From: Eremothecium cymbalariae DBVPG#7215
Taxonomy: Eukaryota; Ascomycota; Saccharomycetes; Saccharomycetales; Saccharomycetaceae
Direction: 5' to 3'
DNA: 64,000 nucleotides
NCBI RefSeq assembly: GCF_000235365.1
Contig: NC_016456.1
Location: 833,457 to 897,456 of the forward strand
Under the pieces are notes generated by a model. That model was not told the DNA's origin. It ran no database searches and saw only the letters and a program-made list of their open reading frames with translations. Made by a program: the position numbers and the translations under genes. Below are positions 51,112 to 60,494 of the stretch, piece after piece. The number at the start of each line of letters is the position of its first letter. Within the stretch, counting starts at the first letter, position 1.

Positions 51112-51645
51112 TCATGGAAGCTCCCGTTCTTTCTCCAGAAGGATACGTTCCATCTTGTGACAAAACTCGTTTGTTAAGTGATTCTGTCTAATGAATCTCA
51201 GAGTAATATGAATAGAGCCGATGGCCAGCCTGTTACATCTCTTGTAGAGTTCGGACAACTGGGATACATCAACCGTGACATTCCCAGATTGCATAATACC
51301 ACCGCACTCCTTTAGGACTCTGTCGAAATCATGATTGTATCCCAACTCTAGCTCTTGAAGCATTGAAACCATCTTTTCAATCTCTTCACTGCATGACTCT
51401 ACAATTGTCTCCAAATTCTGCGATCCCCAATCTTGCACTTCATCGCACAACATCTGTCCACTAAAATGTTCCATGTAAATAGACATCTGTTCATTATATC
51501 GAAACCCCCTCTGAGTAAGCTCCCGTAGCTGCTTCATTAACAACCCAACTCTTGCGCATACCGCAGCATCGTCATTTGCATCACCAACACCACCTTCTAA
51601 CGCCTCAACCCGCTTCTCAAGTTCATTTAACATGATGGGGCCCAT
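51112..51645 (-). CDS. LDB18: Ldb18-like dynactin (p24) subunit
   Basis: 177 aa, small, mostly helical, with heptad-like LNELEKRVEAL near the N-terminus and further amphipathic helices, as in the p24/Ldb18 dynactin shoulder subunit (178 aa in S. cerevisiae). Ldb18 links Nip100 and Jnm1 for dynein-driven spindle positioning. The main support is position and orientation: the ABC transporter, LDB18 and COF1 follow YLL048C-YLL049W-YLL050C, with LDB18 on the opposite strand. ATG 51645 is chosen; an alternative ATG at 51633 (MLNELEKR) is equally plausible. Confidence 0.8.
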   Translation of the reverse strand: MGPIMLNELEKRVEALEGGVGDANDDAAVCARVGLLMKQLRELTQRGFRYNEQMSIYMEHFSGQMLCDEVQDWGSQNLETIVESCSEEIEKMVSMLQELELGYNHDFDRVLKECGGIMQSGNVTVDVSQLSELYKRCNRLAIGSIHITLRFIRQNHLTNEFCHKMERILLEKERELP

Positions 51646-52015
51646 CCTGCACTATTGGAATACTCTTCAAACCATCAACCACTACATATAAGCTCCTGAG
51701 AAACCTCTGTTCAGAGTGGTTGGTCCTTTGGCTAGGTTCACATCCGTATAACCTGATTATATCCACCCGTTTACGATGATATTGCCACCCCTTTCATTCG
51801 TTGTCGAAAAATCACACGGAATCCCTTTTTAAATAGACTTGTACTTTCTAGCTATAATAAATATGTATATATATCTCTACACATATATACAATATTTTGT
51901 ACAGCGAGTAATTGTGTCGATTACAGTAGGACTTATCTAATTGATATTAGGTATAAGAATCATTTGAAGTAATCCAATTGGGCGAGCATCACATAAAATT
52001 AGTTCAATTCGCACA
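51646..52015. other. Divergent promoter of LDB18 and COF1
   Basis: 370 bp, AT-rich with TATATA runs at 51865-51890, about 130-150 bp before the COF1 ATG, a possible TATA region. No gene seen. Confidence 0.5.
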
Positions 52016-52544
52016 ATGTCTAGATCTGGGTATGTGTTTGTGAGAGAGGTGTTTTGCGGTCTGAGGATGTTTCTTAATTTTGGATAATTGAATACTAACA
52101 AGGAGGCTTTTTTGTTTTTGATGTAGTGTTGCAGTTGCAGATGAATCTTTAAATGCGTTTAATGACTTGAAGTTGGGCAAGAAGTACAAATTTGTCTTGT
52201 TTGGGTTGAATGCAGACAAGACGGAGATTGTTGTGAAGGAGACATCTAATGAGAGTGATTACGATGTGTTTTTGGAGAAGTTGCCAGAGGAAGACTGTTT
52301 GTATGCTGTTTACGATTTCGAGTATGAAATCAGTGGTGCAGAGGGCAAGCGGTCTAAGATTGTGTTTTACACTTGGTCTCCAGATACTGCACCCATCAGG
52401 TCCAAGATGGTTTATGCTTCTTCGAAGGATGCCTTGAGAAGAGCCCTAAACGGTGTTTCATGTGATATTCAGGGCACTGATTTCTCTGAAGTTGCATACG
52501 AGTCTGTATTGGAGAAGGTTAGCAGAGGAGCAGGGTCCCACTAA
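52016..52544 (+). CDS. COF1: Cofilin, actin-severing protein (spliced gene)
   Basis: Exons 52016-52029 and 52127-52544 give 143 aa, exactly the length of S. cerevisiae Cof1. The spliced start MSRSGVAVADES is identical to yeast cofilin as I recall it. The ADF-homology domain fills the protein: the actin-binding long helix [16 protein letters not shown] and the phosphoinositide/actin-contact N-terminus with Ser4 are present. Cofilin severs and depolymerises ADP-actin filaments in cortical patches. The single intron falls after codon 5, the same place as in the S. cerevisiae gene. The last gene of the chr XII-type syntenic block (YLL050C). Confidence 0.97.
52030..52126 (+). other. Spliceosomal intron in COF1
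   Basis: 97 nt: 5' site GTATGT (52030-52035), branch point TACTAAC (52093-52099), acceptor TAG (52124-52126). It splits a Gly codon (GG|T). Conserved in position with S. cerevisiae COF1. Confidence 0.95.
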
Positions 52545-52719
52545 GCAGAGGGTGTTTCAGGCCGCCAACTCGTCGAACAAAAATGATTTTAGAAATTTTA
52601 TACATCACAAGAAAGCGCTATTCGAATTGCTTTTGTTGTAGCAGTTTGACTCAGACTTCTGAGTGACGAGGTTGCTTCTTGTTTTTTTGCCAAAATCTTC
52701 TTCTCTTTCTCCGCAGTAT

Positions 52720-52762
<43 letters not shown>

Positions 52763-53506
52763 CAAGATGGTTGGTATCGAGATGCATCGCGTTGAAACAT
52801 AGGGGACGCCTTAGTTCTTCTGGCCTATCAGTACACAACCTTATCTATCCATCTGTATATATATACATACATATGAAAGATAACACACATATATATATGC
52901 ATGTGCGTATATATCTGTGTGTATCTATTTAAGTATTATATATATAACTAAACCTAGATCCCAGCTGAAACCGCTGTCCCTCCTCGGTAGTGCTCACAAA
53001 AAGGAGACCTCTCTTCCGAGTGAGTGGACCTGGTTTCTTATATGGGAGGTGCATCTTACTTAGAGCATTTTGCTGAGAGGGGTAAAACGAAGTAGTCCGA
53101 GACCATTATATGAAAAAAGGTCGATACGTGTGACGATAATGCTGGAGAGGGGGGGGCGGGGGTGGTCTCACTTGCTCATTCACTATTGGCTTCAGTTTCT
53201 TCTCCCTCTGCACGCTCGAGGGCGGAAAAAATCTGGAGAAACAAAGCCTTAGTTCTCGAGGAAAATATGCAGGTGGCGGCGCCAACTTTACTCAATAACT
53301 AACTCCTTGCCGAGCCAGAAAGTCTAAAATTAGTGCTTTTATAGGTTGGAACAGTCCAAATTTGTTTTTAGAAATCGTGGAAATATTATTCCGAGTGACT
53401 ATCGTCGGCATTTGGATTACAAGGCTATATCAGGCTACTTTTAGGTCGGGTCCTAATCTCTATTTTGCACGGTTTATCAGTTGGCGCAGCAGCTGGCTCA
53501 TAAACA
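52545..53506. other. Spacer after COF1 with microsatellite
   Basis: 962 bp. It includes the COF1 3' region, a (TTA)12 microsatellite, TATATA-rich DNA (52850-52950), a G-run near 53150 and the promoter of the CENP-B-like gene. A small inverted repeat ACTCAGA-CT-TCTGAGT lies at 52649-52664. No convincing gene. Confidence 0.5.
52725..52760. repeat. (TTA)12 microsatellite
   Basis: Thirty-six bases of perfect TTA repeats, intergenic, about 180 bp after COF1. Likely length-polymorphic between strains. Confidence 0.95.
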
Positions 53507-54805
53507 ATGACAGCTGTTACTGAAACGCTTACACAAGGACAGGTATTTATGCTTGAGCCTACATATGATATGCAGCATAGAGACAATTCAAGTATGGCAG
53601 GTACCGTCGAAGACGTTGGTGGGGTGTCGGATTCGCTTTCTTCTCAAGGTTCAGGAACGATGCCAAGACCCCCACGGGCTACGTTGGAGCAGCGAATTCA
53701 GATCTTGGACCTTTATCATAGCACAAAAATCACACAAGCGCAGATCGTAAATCAGTTTAAGGAACAGGTCTCGATATCTGGGTCGACTCTGAGTGAGTGG
53801 ATTAAGAAAGAGGACGAACTGCGCGAACGTTACAAGGATTTGCAAGAAAAGCAACTTGCCAAGGCCAAGGTGAGCAAAAATAAAAGCAACTACAAATACG
53901 ATGAGATGAATAAGCTCATGGATGATTACGTTTCTATTCTAAGACTCAATAATCAGCAGATAACAGAAAACACACTCAGAGAGTGCTGGCAACAATACGC
54001 GAGATATTTGGGGATTACTGATCCGAAGCGGCTAAAGTCATTCAGTAATGGATGGCTGTCTCAGTTCAAGAAACGACATGGGTTGAAGTTGAAGCGAAAC
54101 TTCCTCAAGCCTGGGGTAGTGTCATCAGGCAAGAATACTAACTATGGGAAAGTGGCGCCATTGGTGAATATTTCAAAAGATTTAGAGATGGATGATTTGT
54201 TTTGTCAAGTGTCACCCGTGGTAGGTAACAGTCAGAGTTATTCCCCTCCAACTTATGAATCCATCCAGAAGAGCGAAAGCTCCACCGAAATGAAAGGGCA
54301 AGTACAGCACCTAAAAGCTGAAGACTCACCTGTAGATCTCTCAGCGAGCAAAAAACTAGAATACCAGTATCAAGGTCCTCCTTCTGTGAATAATATACCA
54401 ACTTCATCACATACTACACAGTCCGAAATACTTACCTCAAAGCCTGGAGATCTCCTTATGGGCTCCACTGAAAAAGGCTGTGGTACTGGTGCTCAATATC
54501 TCATGCAGCCTCAAAACGTGGCAAAGTCTCAGGAGATAACTCAATTCAGGTATATTGCGCAAGTGCCACAGGAGGAAATTCATGTAGAGAGCTCAAGCCC
54601 AGTGCAAAACTTACAGAGATCTTACATGCTCAGTGAGATGGAGTTTGAAAGATTCCTCAACAAATATGCACACGAGTTTTTGGTAACAAATATGGACAGG
54701 TATCCACAGTCTTTCGCACTATTTCAACATTTAACCCAAACATTTCGAGAGGAAAGAGATCTAAATGCCGATGACAGATTGAAAAACTTGTTTATGAAGT
54801 GTTGA
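53507..54805 (+). CDS. CENP-B-type helix-turn-helix DNA-binding protein without transposase domain
   Basis: 432 aa. Residues about 55-112 form a psq/CENP-B N-terminal HTH (ATLEQRIQILDLYHST, then ITQAQIVNQF and STLSEWIKKE). Residues about 130-195 form the second CENP-B/Tc5-type HTH (ENTLRECWQQYARYLGI, then NGWLSQFKKRHGLKLKR). The remaining half is polar, Ser/Gln/Pro-rich, and ends in a short helical region (EMEFERFLNKYAHEF). No DDE catalytic core follows, so this is not an active pogo-type transposase; it looks like a domesticated DNA-binding half. Fungal relatives include Pdc2 and the fission yeast Abp1/Cbh proteins, but these keep a DDE-like region. Function here is unknown: a transcription factor or chromatin protein is likely. 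It sits just outside the conserved syntenic block. Confidence 0.8.
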   Translation: MTAVTETLTQGQVFMLEPTYDMQHRDNSSMAGTVEDVGGVSDSLSSQGSGTMPRPPRATLEQRIQILDLYHSTKITQAQIVNQFKEQVSISGSTLSEWIKKEDELRERYKDLQEKQLAKAKVSKNKSNYKYDEMNKLMDDYVSILRLNNQQITENTLRECWQQYARYLGITDPKRLKSFSNGWLSQFKKRHGLKLKRNFLKPGVVSSGKNTNYGKVAPLVNISKDLEMDDLFCQVSPVVGNSQSYSPPTYESIQKSESSTEMKGQVQHLKAEDSPVDLSASKKLEYQYQGPPSVNNIPTSSHTTQSEILTSKPGDLLMGSTEKGCGTGAQYLMQPQNVAKSQEITQFRYIAQVPQEEIHVESSSPVQNLQRSYMLSEMEFERFLNKYAHEFLVTNMDRYPQSFALFQHLTQTFREERDLNADDRLKNLFMKC

Positions 54806-55470
54806 TCACTAATGATTTCATTTTCAAATACTTTTGTTTCCTTTCTATTACAAATTACTCGTTTATTAAATCGTATATGTAAAATTCTCGAATTCATTTT
54901 CGGGTAATTGTAATCAAGAGTTTGTGGACTGATTTTCTCTTTTATAAAGTACTTTCCTTTAATTTAGGTCTGGTCCATATATCACAGTTGATGCCCCTGT
55001 CTTCTGGAACCATCGATTTTTTTGTTTAATTGCTTAGTATCTTACCCCGTAAGTGGAGTGGAATCTTAGTTCTCAGACTTGAAAATAAATCCATTATAGT
55101 AACCCATGGAAACGTCACTTCTCTATATGAAAATGGTAAATTTAACTTCGAAGAAACATTTCTTGTACAAAATCAAGGATCTGATATCCCATGGTGTTAT
55201 ATATATAATTTTTATTTCGAGGTTCCAGGCAGCCCAACCTATGCAGAGAAGCGATACTTGTCTTATGCGCTCTTCTTTTGGGTAGTTTATTTCAGAATTT
55301 TATCTCTGCTAGAAAAGCTGTGTAACAGAACCATGGCATATGTAAAATAAATAAATAAATAAATAAATTATTGGAACCTATGATGTCCATTACTACAAGT
55401 TGGCCTCCTTTATTACTCCTTCTTATCTCTGGGACATCCAGGATTCATATAAAATAGCAACCCTTCAAAA
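54806..55470. other. Convergent spacer with AAAT repeat
   Basis: 665 bp between stops of two converging genes. A 106-codon frame at 55030-55350 begins with TTG, has no domain and ends in a run of AAAT units (about 55345-55369); I do not call it a gene. AT-rich overall. Confidence 0.5.
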
Positions 55471-56907
55471 TTAGACAACGAATCCTATCAATAATGTAAA
55501 TAGGAGTTGCACTGAAAAAGGCATGCCTGGTAACAGCTGAAATGCTGCACCTGCTGGGGAATTAGCAACCGAGAAAACAGTAACTGAGGAACTAGTAACC
55601 GAGGAACTAGCATCTTTAGCGTTATTATAATCTGCTGTTTGCGAAAGCACAGTTTCCACAGGCACAATAATATCAGCAGTTGAATGAGAGCTTGGTGTGA
55701 CAGTAGTAGTTGTTGAAGTAAAATAAGAGCCCGCCACCTGTTTTTCGTACTCCTTTTCCCAAACCTCCTTGATTGAGTCTAGAATTCCTTTACCGTTCTT
55801 ATTAATTGCAGTAACATTTGGAGCAGGGAATTCAATGTTCACATCATTGAAGTAACCTATGTAGGTGTAATTGTTATACTTGTACGTCGTTTCCACGTCG
55901 ACATTCGTAACCCCAATCTTGTCAGCAACAAATTGGAAAACATTGGCGTCTACATCATGCCTCCCCAAATGTGGTAAGTCCCAATTAGCCTCGATAGATG
56001 ACAATTGACTGTAGTGGTCGTAGTAAGTGTCATCAGTAGTGCCTTTCAGATGTTCAGGTACGGCACCACCAAGCAAAATGGAAAACACCCTGTTAGCTGA
56101 AGTATACGTATCATTCTCATCAAAAGTTAACAGTACAAGAGTATCACGCATAAAGTACTCATTAGATAGCAGGGGCTCCAAGAAACTTCTACTCCAGTCA
56201 GCAGCAAACTTGATGGTGGTATCGTGTCCATCATTGGTCATATTAGGCGTGATAATTGCATATTGAGGCAACTTCTCGTCCTCCAAGTCCTTGTAAAACT
56301 GAGTGAAATTCTTCAGATTTGCTAGCCTGTCATCATCATTCACAATTGAATCATACAAAACCAACGGATTATGTTTTCTCACATAATCGCTCGCAAACGT
56401 TTCCTGATTGGAATAATTAAACCCTTGGAACCCTGTATAAGGTTGATGCTCTTGATACTCACTCCAAGAGATCCCCTTCGTGTCCAGCAGGTCTACGACA
56501 GTAGAAACATTTTCTGGAACCCGAATAAATCTATCATCATCCACAGCAAAGTAATCTCCACCAACCGATGCCAAATAATTAGGCATCGAAGGATGCGTCA
56601 ACGCCCAATAATTATTCAACGTTATACCGTGCTCACCCAACCACTTCATATTGGAATCACCAGCCGCCTTATCGAAATCCGTATTTTCCAACCAAATCAC
56701 AAGAAACCTGTTAAACCCTTTACCCTCCACAGAAGACGTATCCGTATTGGTCTTCGCCACCGCCGCATCAGCCCTGATTTCCGCTAACGAGGGACTGATC
56801 TTGTCGTATTTCCTAATCCCCTGCCGATTGGAACTCTTTTTACCTTCAACACCACTGGCAATCCCCTCAATGATTGCTGCCCCATATATCACCTTTGAAA
56901 ACTTCAT
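55471..56907 (-). CDS. Secreted acid phosphatase of the phosphoesterase family, probably GPI-anchored
   Basis: 478 aa. A signal peptide (about residues 1-22) is followed by a catalytic domain (about 65-370) with the PF04185-type motifs: FLVIWLENTDFDKAAGD, THPSMPNYLASVGGDY, TPNMTNDGHD and LLTFDEND, whose Asp/Glu/Asn/His residues bind metals and phosphate. Several N-glycosylation sequons occur (NVS, NYS, NFT, NMT, NDT, NYT, NVT). A Ser/Thr-rich stalk (about 395-450) and a hydrophobic C-terminus after SVANSPAGAA fit a GPI signal, so the enzyme is likely at the cell wall or membrane. Relatives are the phosphate-repressible acid phosphatases of Kluyveromyces and Aspergillus (phoA type), unrelated to the histidine-acid Pho5 of S. 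cerevisiae. Its promoter carries CACGTG boxes compatible with Pho4. Confidence 0.88.
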   Translation of the reverse strand: MKFSKVIYGAAIIEGIASGVEGKKSSNRQGIRKYDKISPSLAEIRADAAVAKTNTDTSSVEGKGFNRFLVIWLENTDFDKAAGDSNMKWLGEHGITLNNYWALTHPSMPNYLASVGGDYFAVDDDRFIRVPENVSTVVDLLDTKGISWSEYQEHQPYTGFQGFNYSNQETFASDYVRKHNPLVLYDSIVNDDDRLANLKNFTQFYKDLEDEKLPQYAIITPNMTNDGHDTTIKFAADWSRSFLEPLLSNEYFMRDTLVLLTFDENDTYTSANRVFSILLGGAVPEHLKGTTDDTYYDHYSQLSSIEANWDLPHLGRHDVDANVFQFVADKIGVTNVDVETTYKYNNYTYIGYFNDVNIEFPAPNVTAINKNGKGILDSIKEVWEKEYEKQVAGSYFTSTTTTVTPSSHSTADIIVPVETVLSQTADYNNAKDASSSVTSSSVTVFSVANSPAGAAFQLLPGMPFSVQLLFTLLIGFVV

Positions 56908-58104
56908 TTCATAACCTGCGTACAGTTAAGCTAAAAACAACCTTGCTATTAGTCTTGAAAAAAAATTAACATCGTGCACCACCACCATACCACATCATAC
57001 GAGAACTACATCTTCTATATATATATACATATATACATATATATATAATAAACGTGCAAACTCAATTTCGACTTGCATACCAATATTACAACCGACGCTG
57101 CTCCCATTATACCGCTTCACCACCGTTCTGCCAATTTAGCGTTATTTTTTGCCATTACAAGACTAGTTACTGTCCGTCCTTTGCGCTGACTAGACAGCCA
57201 GAACGAAATACACATGCAGGCCCCCATTCCTGCCTCACATCACATCACATACCCTAGCACGTGTAACCATGCCAAAAGCCAATTTTGATAAAAAACATAA
57301 TCTGCCGCCTGCTCTGCCCGCACGTGGAAACCTGTCCAAGAAACTCACCAGGTAAATCTCGACATGTCTTCCTAAACTCTAATTAGTTTGACTTTTTTTC
57401 TTGCGCTTGCATGTGCTGACGCAAGGGACGGCATTTCTAATTATTTTTAAGAGATCTCCATATTCTTGCTTTTTGACTCAAGTGACCGATATTTGCGTTG
57501 CTTATTGGCTCACTGCCGAGGTGGTGGAGAGAGGGCAAACAGACCGCGACAGTACATTGTCTTCTGCATGCATGCCTGGCACGTGATTCCGCAGTTTCGG
57601 TTGGTAACTCGGCAGCCAGAACGGAGAACACGAGAAACCATCGGTCCATCCGTGTGGGGAGCGCCTGAAAGGAAAGGGCCCAGGAATGTAAGATAGGGGG
57701 TACGAGACGATGACGGGGGGGGTTAAAAAGCGGGCATGTGTGCTTATGTAAACCGGCCACAATGCGCTGTTGCATTTCCTCACGTACGTTCAGAAACGGT
57801 CGCAGGGGCTCTTCCACATGCATGGCTATTATTCCTGTATATAGTTTCACACGTGCCTTTTTTTGCAGTGTTATCGTAGAAAGAAATTCGGTAATGGCTA
57901 GAAGTTCGACAGAAAAAAGGAAACCCCGGAATATGCAGTATTACACTATAAAAGTAAAGGAGCGGTAACCTTCTAAAATATATGGCATATATATATACCG
58001 CTGCGTCTGGGCGCAAAACGTGTCAGTAGATTTCGGTGTAAGGAAGGAAAGCAGGCGCTACATGGGCGGATCTCTCTCTGTGTATTTGTTGTTTTTTGTT
58101 AAGT
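56908..58104. promoter_or_regulatory. Divergent promoter of acid phosphatase and multicopper oxidase with four CACGTG boxes
   Basis: CACGTG occurs at 57258-57263, 57321-57326, 57580-57585 and 57850-57855. The box at 57321 reads GCACGTGG, matching the high-affinity Pho4 flank; two are 350-420 bp from the phosphatase ATG and two lie nearer the oxidase. One random box per 4 kb is expected. Cbf1 shares the core, so the factor is uncertain. No gene in the region. Confidence 0.55.
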
Positions 58105-60084
58105 ATGCATTATGGTAAATACTTCCCAATTATAGGTTCGGAGGGAGAAGAAGACAGGGATGAGAGTGCGCAGTGCGAAATAGAGTCCGGCAACAGGTGT
58201 AAACAAAGACCTCAATGGTTTGTTCTGTTGCAGTACACTCTATGTGTTTGTATTCCGTTGCTTATCTTGGCCTTTACCATTAGAGATATCAAGCTCTTAG
58301 CGAAGATTAGGGGGGCGGAGCGGCCGTGGCGACTAGATACAAGCAAAAACTATACGATGGATACCAGATACTGGCGGGAGCAGGGCGACGTGCCGCAGGA
58401 GAGACACTACTACTTCAATATCTCCAAATTGGTGGAAAAGGCACCGGATGGAATAGTAAGGAATCTCACGGTTATCAACGGACAGTATCCAGGTCCGTTG
58501 ATAGAAGCCAATGCAGGGGATGTGTTGTGGATCCATGTACAGAACTGGATGGAGGACGAGGCGGTTACTATTCATTGCCACGGGCTTTTCTTCAATCAGA
58601 GGGATGGGTTTAACGATGGGGCAGCGCATATCAATCAGTGCCCGATTCCGGGAAACGGTGGGCGGTATAATTACCGGATTAGGATAGACGAAGACCAGTG
58701 GGGAACATACTGGTACCACTCACATTTTTCTACGCAGGCGGCGGACGGGGTGTTTGGACCGTTGGTGATTCATTCCAGGAAGGAAGACAGGCTTTTGTCT
58801 GAGGCATACGATGAGGATGTTGTGGTTTTGGTGAACGATTACTACCATGATGTGGCGTCGAGTTATTTGGATGAATATATGGCTCCAGGTAATGAGAATG
58901 AGGAGCCGACGCCTGATAACGGGTTGATCCAGGGGAGCAATAAGTTTGTGTTTGATTCTGCGACGTACATGGTGCCGCATGCGAATTCGGAGGGGTCTGT
59001 TGGTTCTTCTGATACGGGAGACAGGTATGTAGGGGCAGGTGTTGCTGATTTAGCTGTTGTGAAGTTCAAACCTGGGGTGAAATATCGGGTGCGGGTTGTG
59101 AATGCAGGGTTCTTTGGCTCGTTTAATTTCGCTGTGGATAACCATTTGCTTCGTGTAATTGAGGCTGATGGAACGAATGTGGAACCTGTGGACATGCATT
59201 CGTTGGATATGTCTGTCGGGCAGCGCTATTCTTTTATTTTGCAAAGACAAGAAAACACAATCGATAGGTTCTGGATGCATGCGCGGTTTAATCGGTTTTG
59301 TTTTGCTGATGACTCCCCTAACTTTGACAAAGATGTAAAGGCAGTTGTGAGTTACGGAAATTCCACTGCGGAGCAGGGGGAGGTCTTGAGTACCAGCTGG
59401 CCCTATGGCGGTGGTGATGTTATCTGTCGTGATTCTGATCAAAGCTTGTTTGCGACGCTAAATGGGAAGGTGCCTTTGCGTGAGGATGGGTCGCGAAAGC
59501 CTGACGTTTCCGTGAATTTGGATGTTGCATTTTTGATTAAGGAAAGACAGTTATCACGTGGCTACTTTAATGAAATGACGTATAGGCACTTGGAGCAGAG
59601 TTGTTCTATGCATGAGTTGGCTTTCAGTGCGAATGACAATGGGATTCGGAACTTAAGGACTGAGCCCCAATTAGAGACCAAAAACAAAAACCAATATTTG
59701 CTTAACTTTGATAAGCGTGGGACAGTGGTGGATCTTATTGTTAATAACTTTGACGATGGTGCACATCCATTCCATATACATGGGCATAAATTCTGGGTAC
59801 TCAAGGTTGGAGAAAAGGGCTACTTTGATGATACCTTCTACGAAGATGACTCTGATGCTATGAACTTTGAGAATCCTATTCTCAGAGATACGGTAAATGT
59901 CAACGGGTATGGTTATGCTGTTCTACGATTTGTGATCAATAATCCCGGCGTGTGGCCCTTCCATTGCCACATTGGATGGCATATGGAGGCTGGCTTGCTT
60001 CTTCAGATAAATGCCCTTCAGAATGAATACTCTAATTGGCAGTATCCTTCCCTGTGGGCTGAACATTGTCATCACCACAAATGA
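58105..60084 (+). CDS. Multicopper oxidase (laccase/ferroxidase-like) with an N-terminal membrane anchor
   Basis: 659 aa from ATG 58105 (MHYGKYFPIIGS). A transmembrane helix at about residues 38-59 follows an acidic cytosolic tail, giving a type II protein with the three cupredoxin domains outside (domain 1 from about residue 100). Copper ligands: HCHG at 157-160, HSH at 205-207, HPFHIHGH at 554-561 and HCHIGWHMEAGL at 620-631. C621 is the T1 copper ligand and the axial position is Leu, as in many laccases. Fet3/Fet5 ferroxidases of S. cerevisiae have a C-terminal anchor, so this topology is different and laccase-like. Substrate (phenols, Fe(II) or other) cannot be read; the ferroxidase acids of Fet3 were not recognised. 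Divergent from the acid phosphatase, in subtelomeric DNA. Confidence 0.88.
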   Translation: MHYGKYFPIIGSEGEEDRDESAQCEIESGNRCKQRPQWFVLLQYTLCVCIPLLILAFTIRDIKLLAKIRGAERPWRLDTSKNYTMDTRYWREQGDVPQERHYYFNISKLVEKAPDGIVRNLTVINGQYPGPLIEANAGDVLWIHVQNWMEDEAVTIHCHGLFFNQRDGFNDGAAHINQCPIPGNGGRYNYRIRIDEDQWGTYWYHSHFSTQAADGVFGPLVIHSRKEDRLLSEAYDEDVVVLVNDYYHDVASSYLDEYMAPGNENEEPTPDNGLIQGSNKFVFDSATYMVPHANSEGSVGSSDTGDRYVGAGVADLAVVKFKPGVKYRVRVVNAGFFGSFNFAVDNHLLRVIEADGTNVEPVDMHSLDMSVGQRYSFILQRQENTIDRFWMHARFNRFCFADDSPNFDKDVKAVVSYGNSTAEQGEVLSTSWPYGGGDVICRDSDQSLFATLNGKVPLREDGSRKPDVSVNLDVAFLIKERQLSRGYFNEMTYRHLEQSCSMHELAFSANDNGIRNLRTEPQLETKNKNQYLLNFDKRGTVVDLIVNNFDDGAHPFHIHGHKFWVLKVGEKGYFDDTFYEDDSDAMNFENPILRDTVNVNGYGYAVLRFVINNPGVWPFHCHIGWHMEAGLLLQINALQNEYSNWQYPSLWAEHCHHHK

Positions 60085-60278
60085 TGCATTATAAAATAAA
60101 ATAGCACAGGATAGAGAAACCCTGTAGCCGGTTGTTATTTTTCATTGGCAATTAATTCATAATTGTTATCTTATCTCTATATATTTATAATATCTATTAC
60201 TTATTTTTAGCGCTTGCATAATCAGTTGTAGTTGCATCGTACCCATTCTGTGAGCGATGATGTAGTGTTGTTTTTTGT

Positions 60279-60487
60279 TGTCCAGGGTGATTAGCTTTAA
60301 GTCATGTTCCTTGCTAATTCTTCAGTTGGGGATTAGTCACTGCTATATAGTATATAATTTAATCAGTTACCCTCTAGTGTCCTAGAGGGGACTAGTATCC
60401 TAATCTGGCTAGTTTGATCTTATATAGTTTCTGCTGTCCTCACAATAATCATTACCGTCTTCTAGCTTCTCTTTTGATTTTACGACA
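60279..60487. mobile_element. LTR remnant 1 (solo, internally deleted)
   Basis: Starts with TGTCCAGGGTGATTAG, 13 of 16 bases matching the LTR3 start, and ends TTTTGATTTTACGACA, matching the LTR ends at 61315 and 61671. The segment CTAGTTTGATCTTATATAG-TTTCTGCTGTCCT resembles LTR3 at about 61464-61495. Length 209 bp, so about 140 bp is missing relative to LTR3. Seven bases separate it from the next LTR. Boundary confidence is moderate. Confidence 0.6.
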
Positions 60488-60494
60488 CAACCAT

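Noticed and set aside
55030..55350. 106-codon frame between two convergent genes
   Set aside because: Starts with TTG, has no recognisable domain, and lies in an AT-rich 3' spacer.
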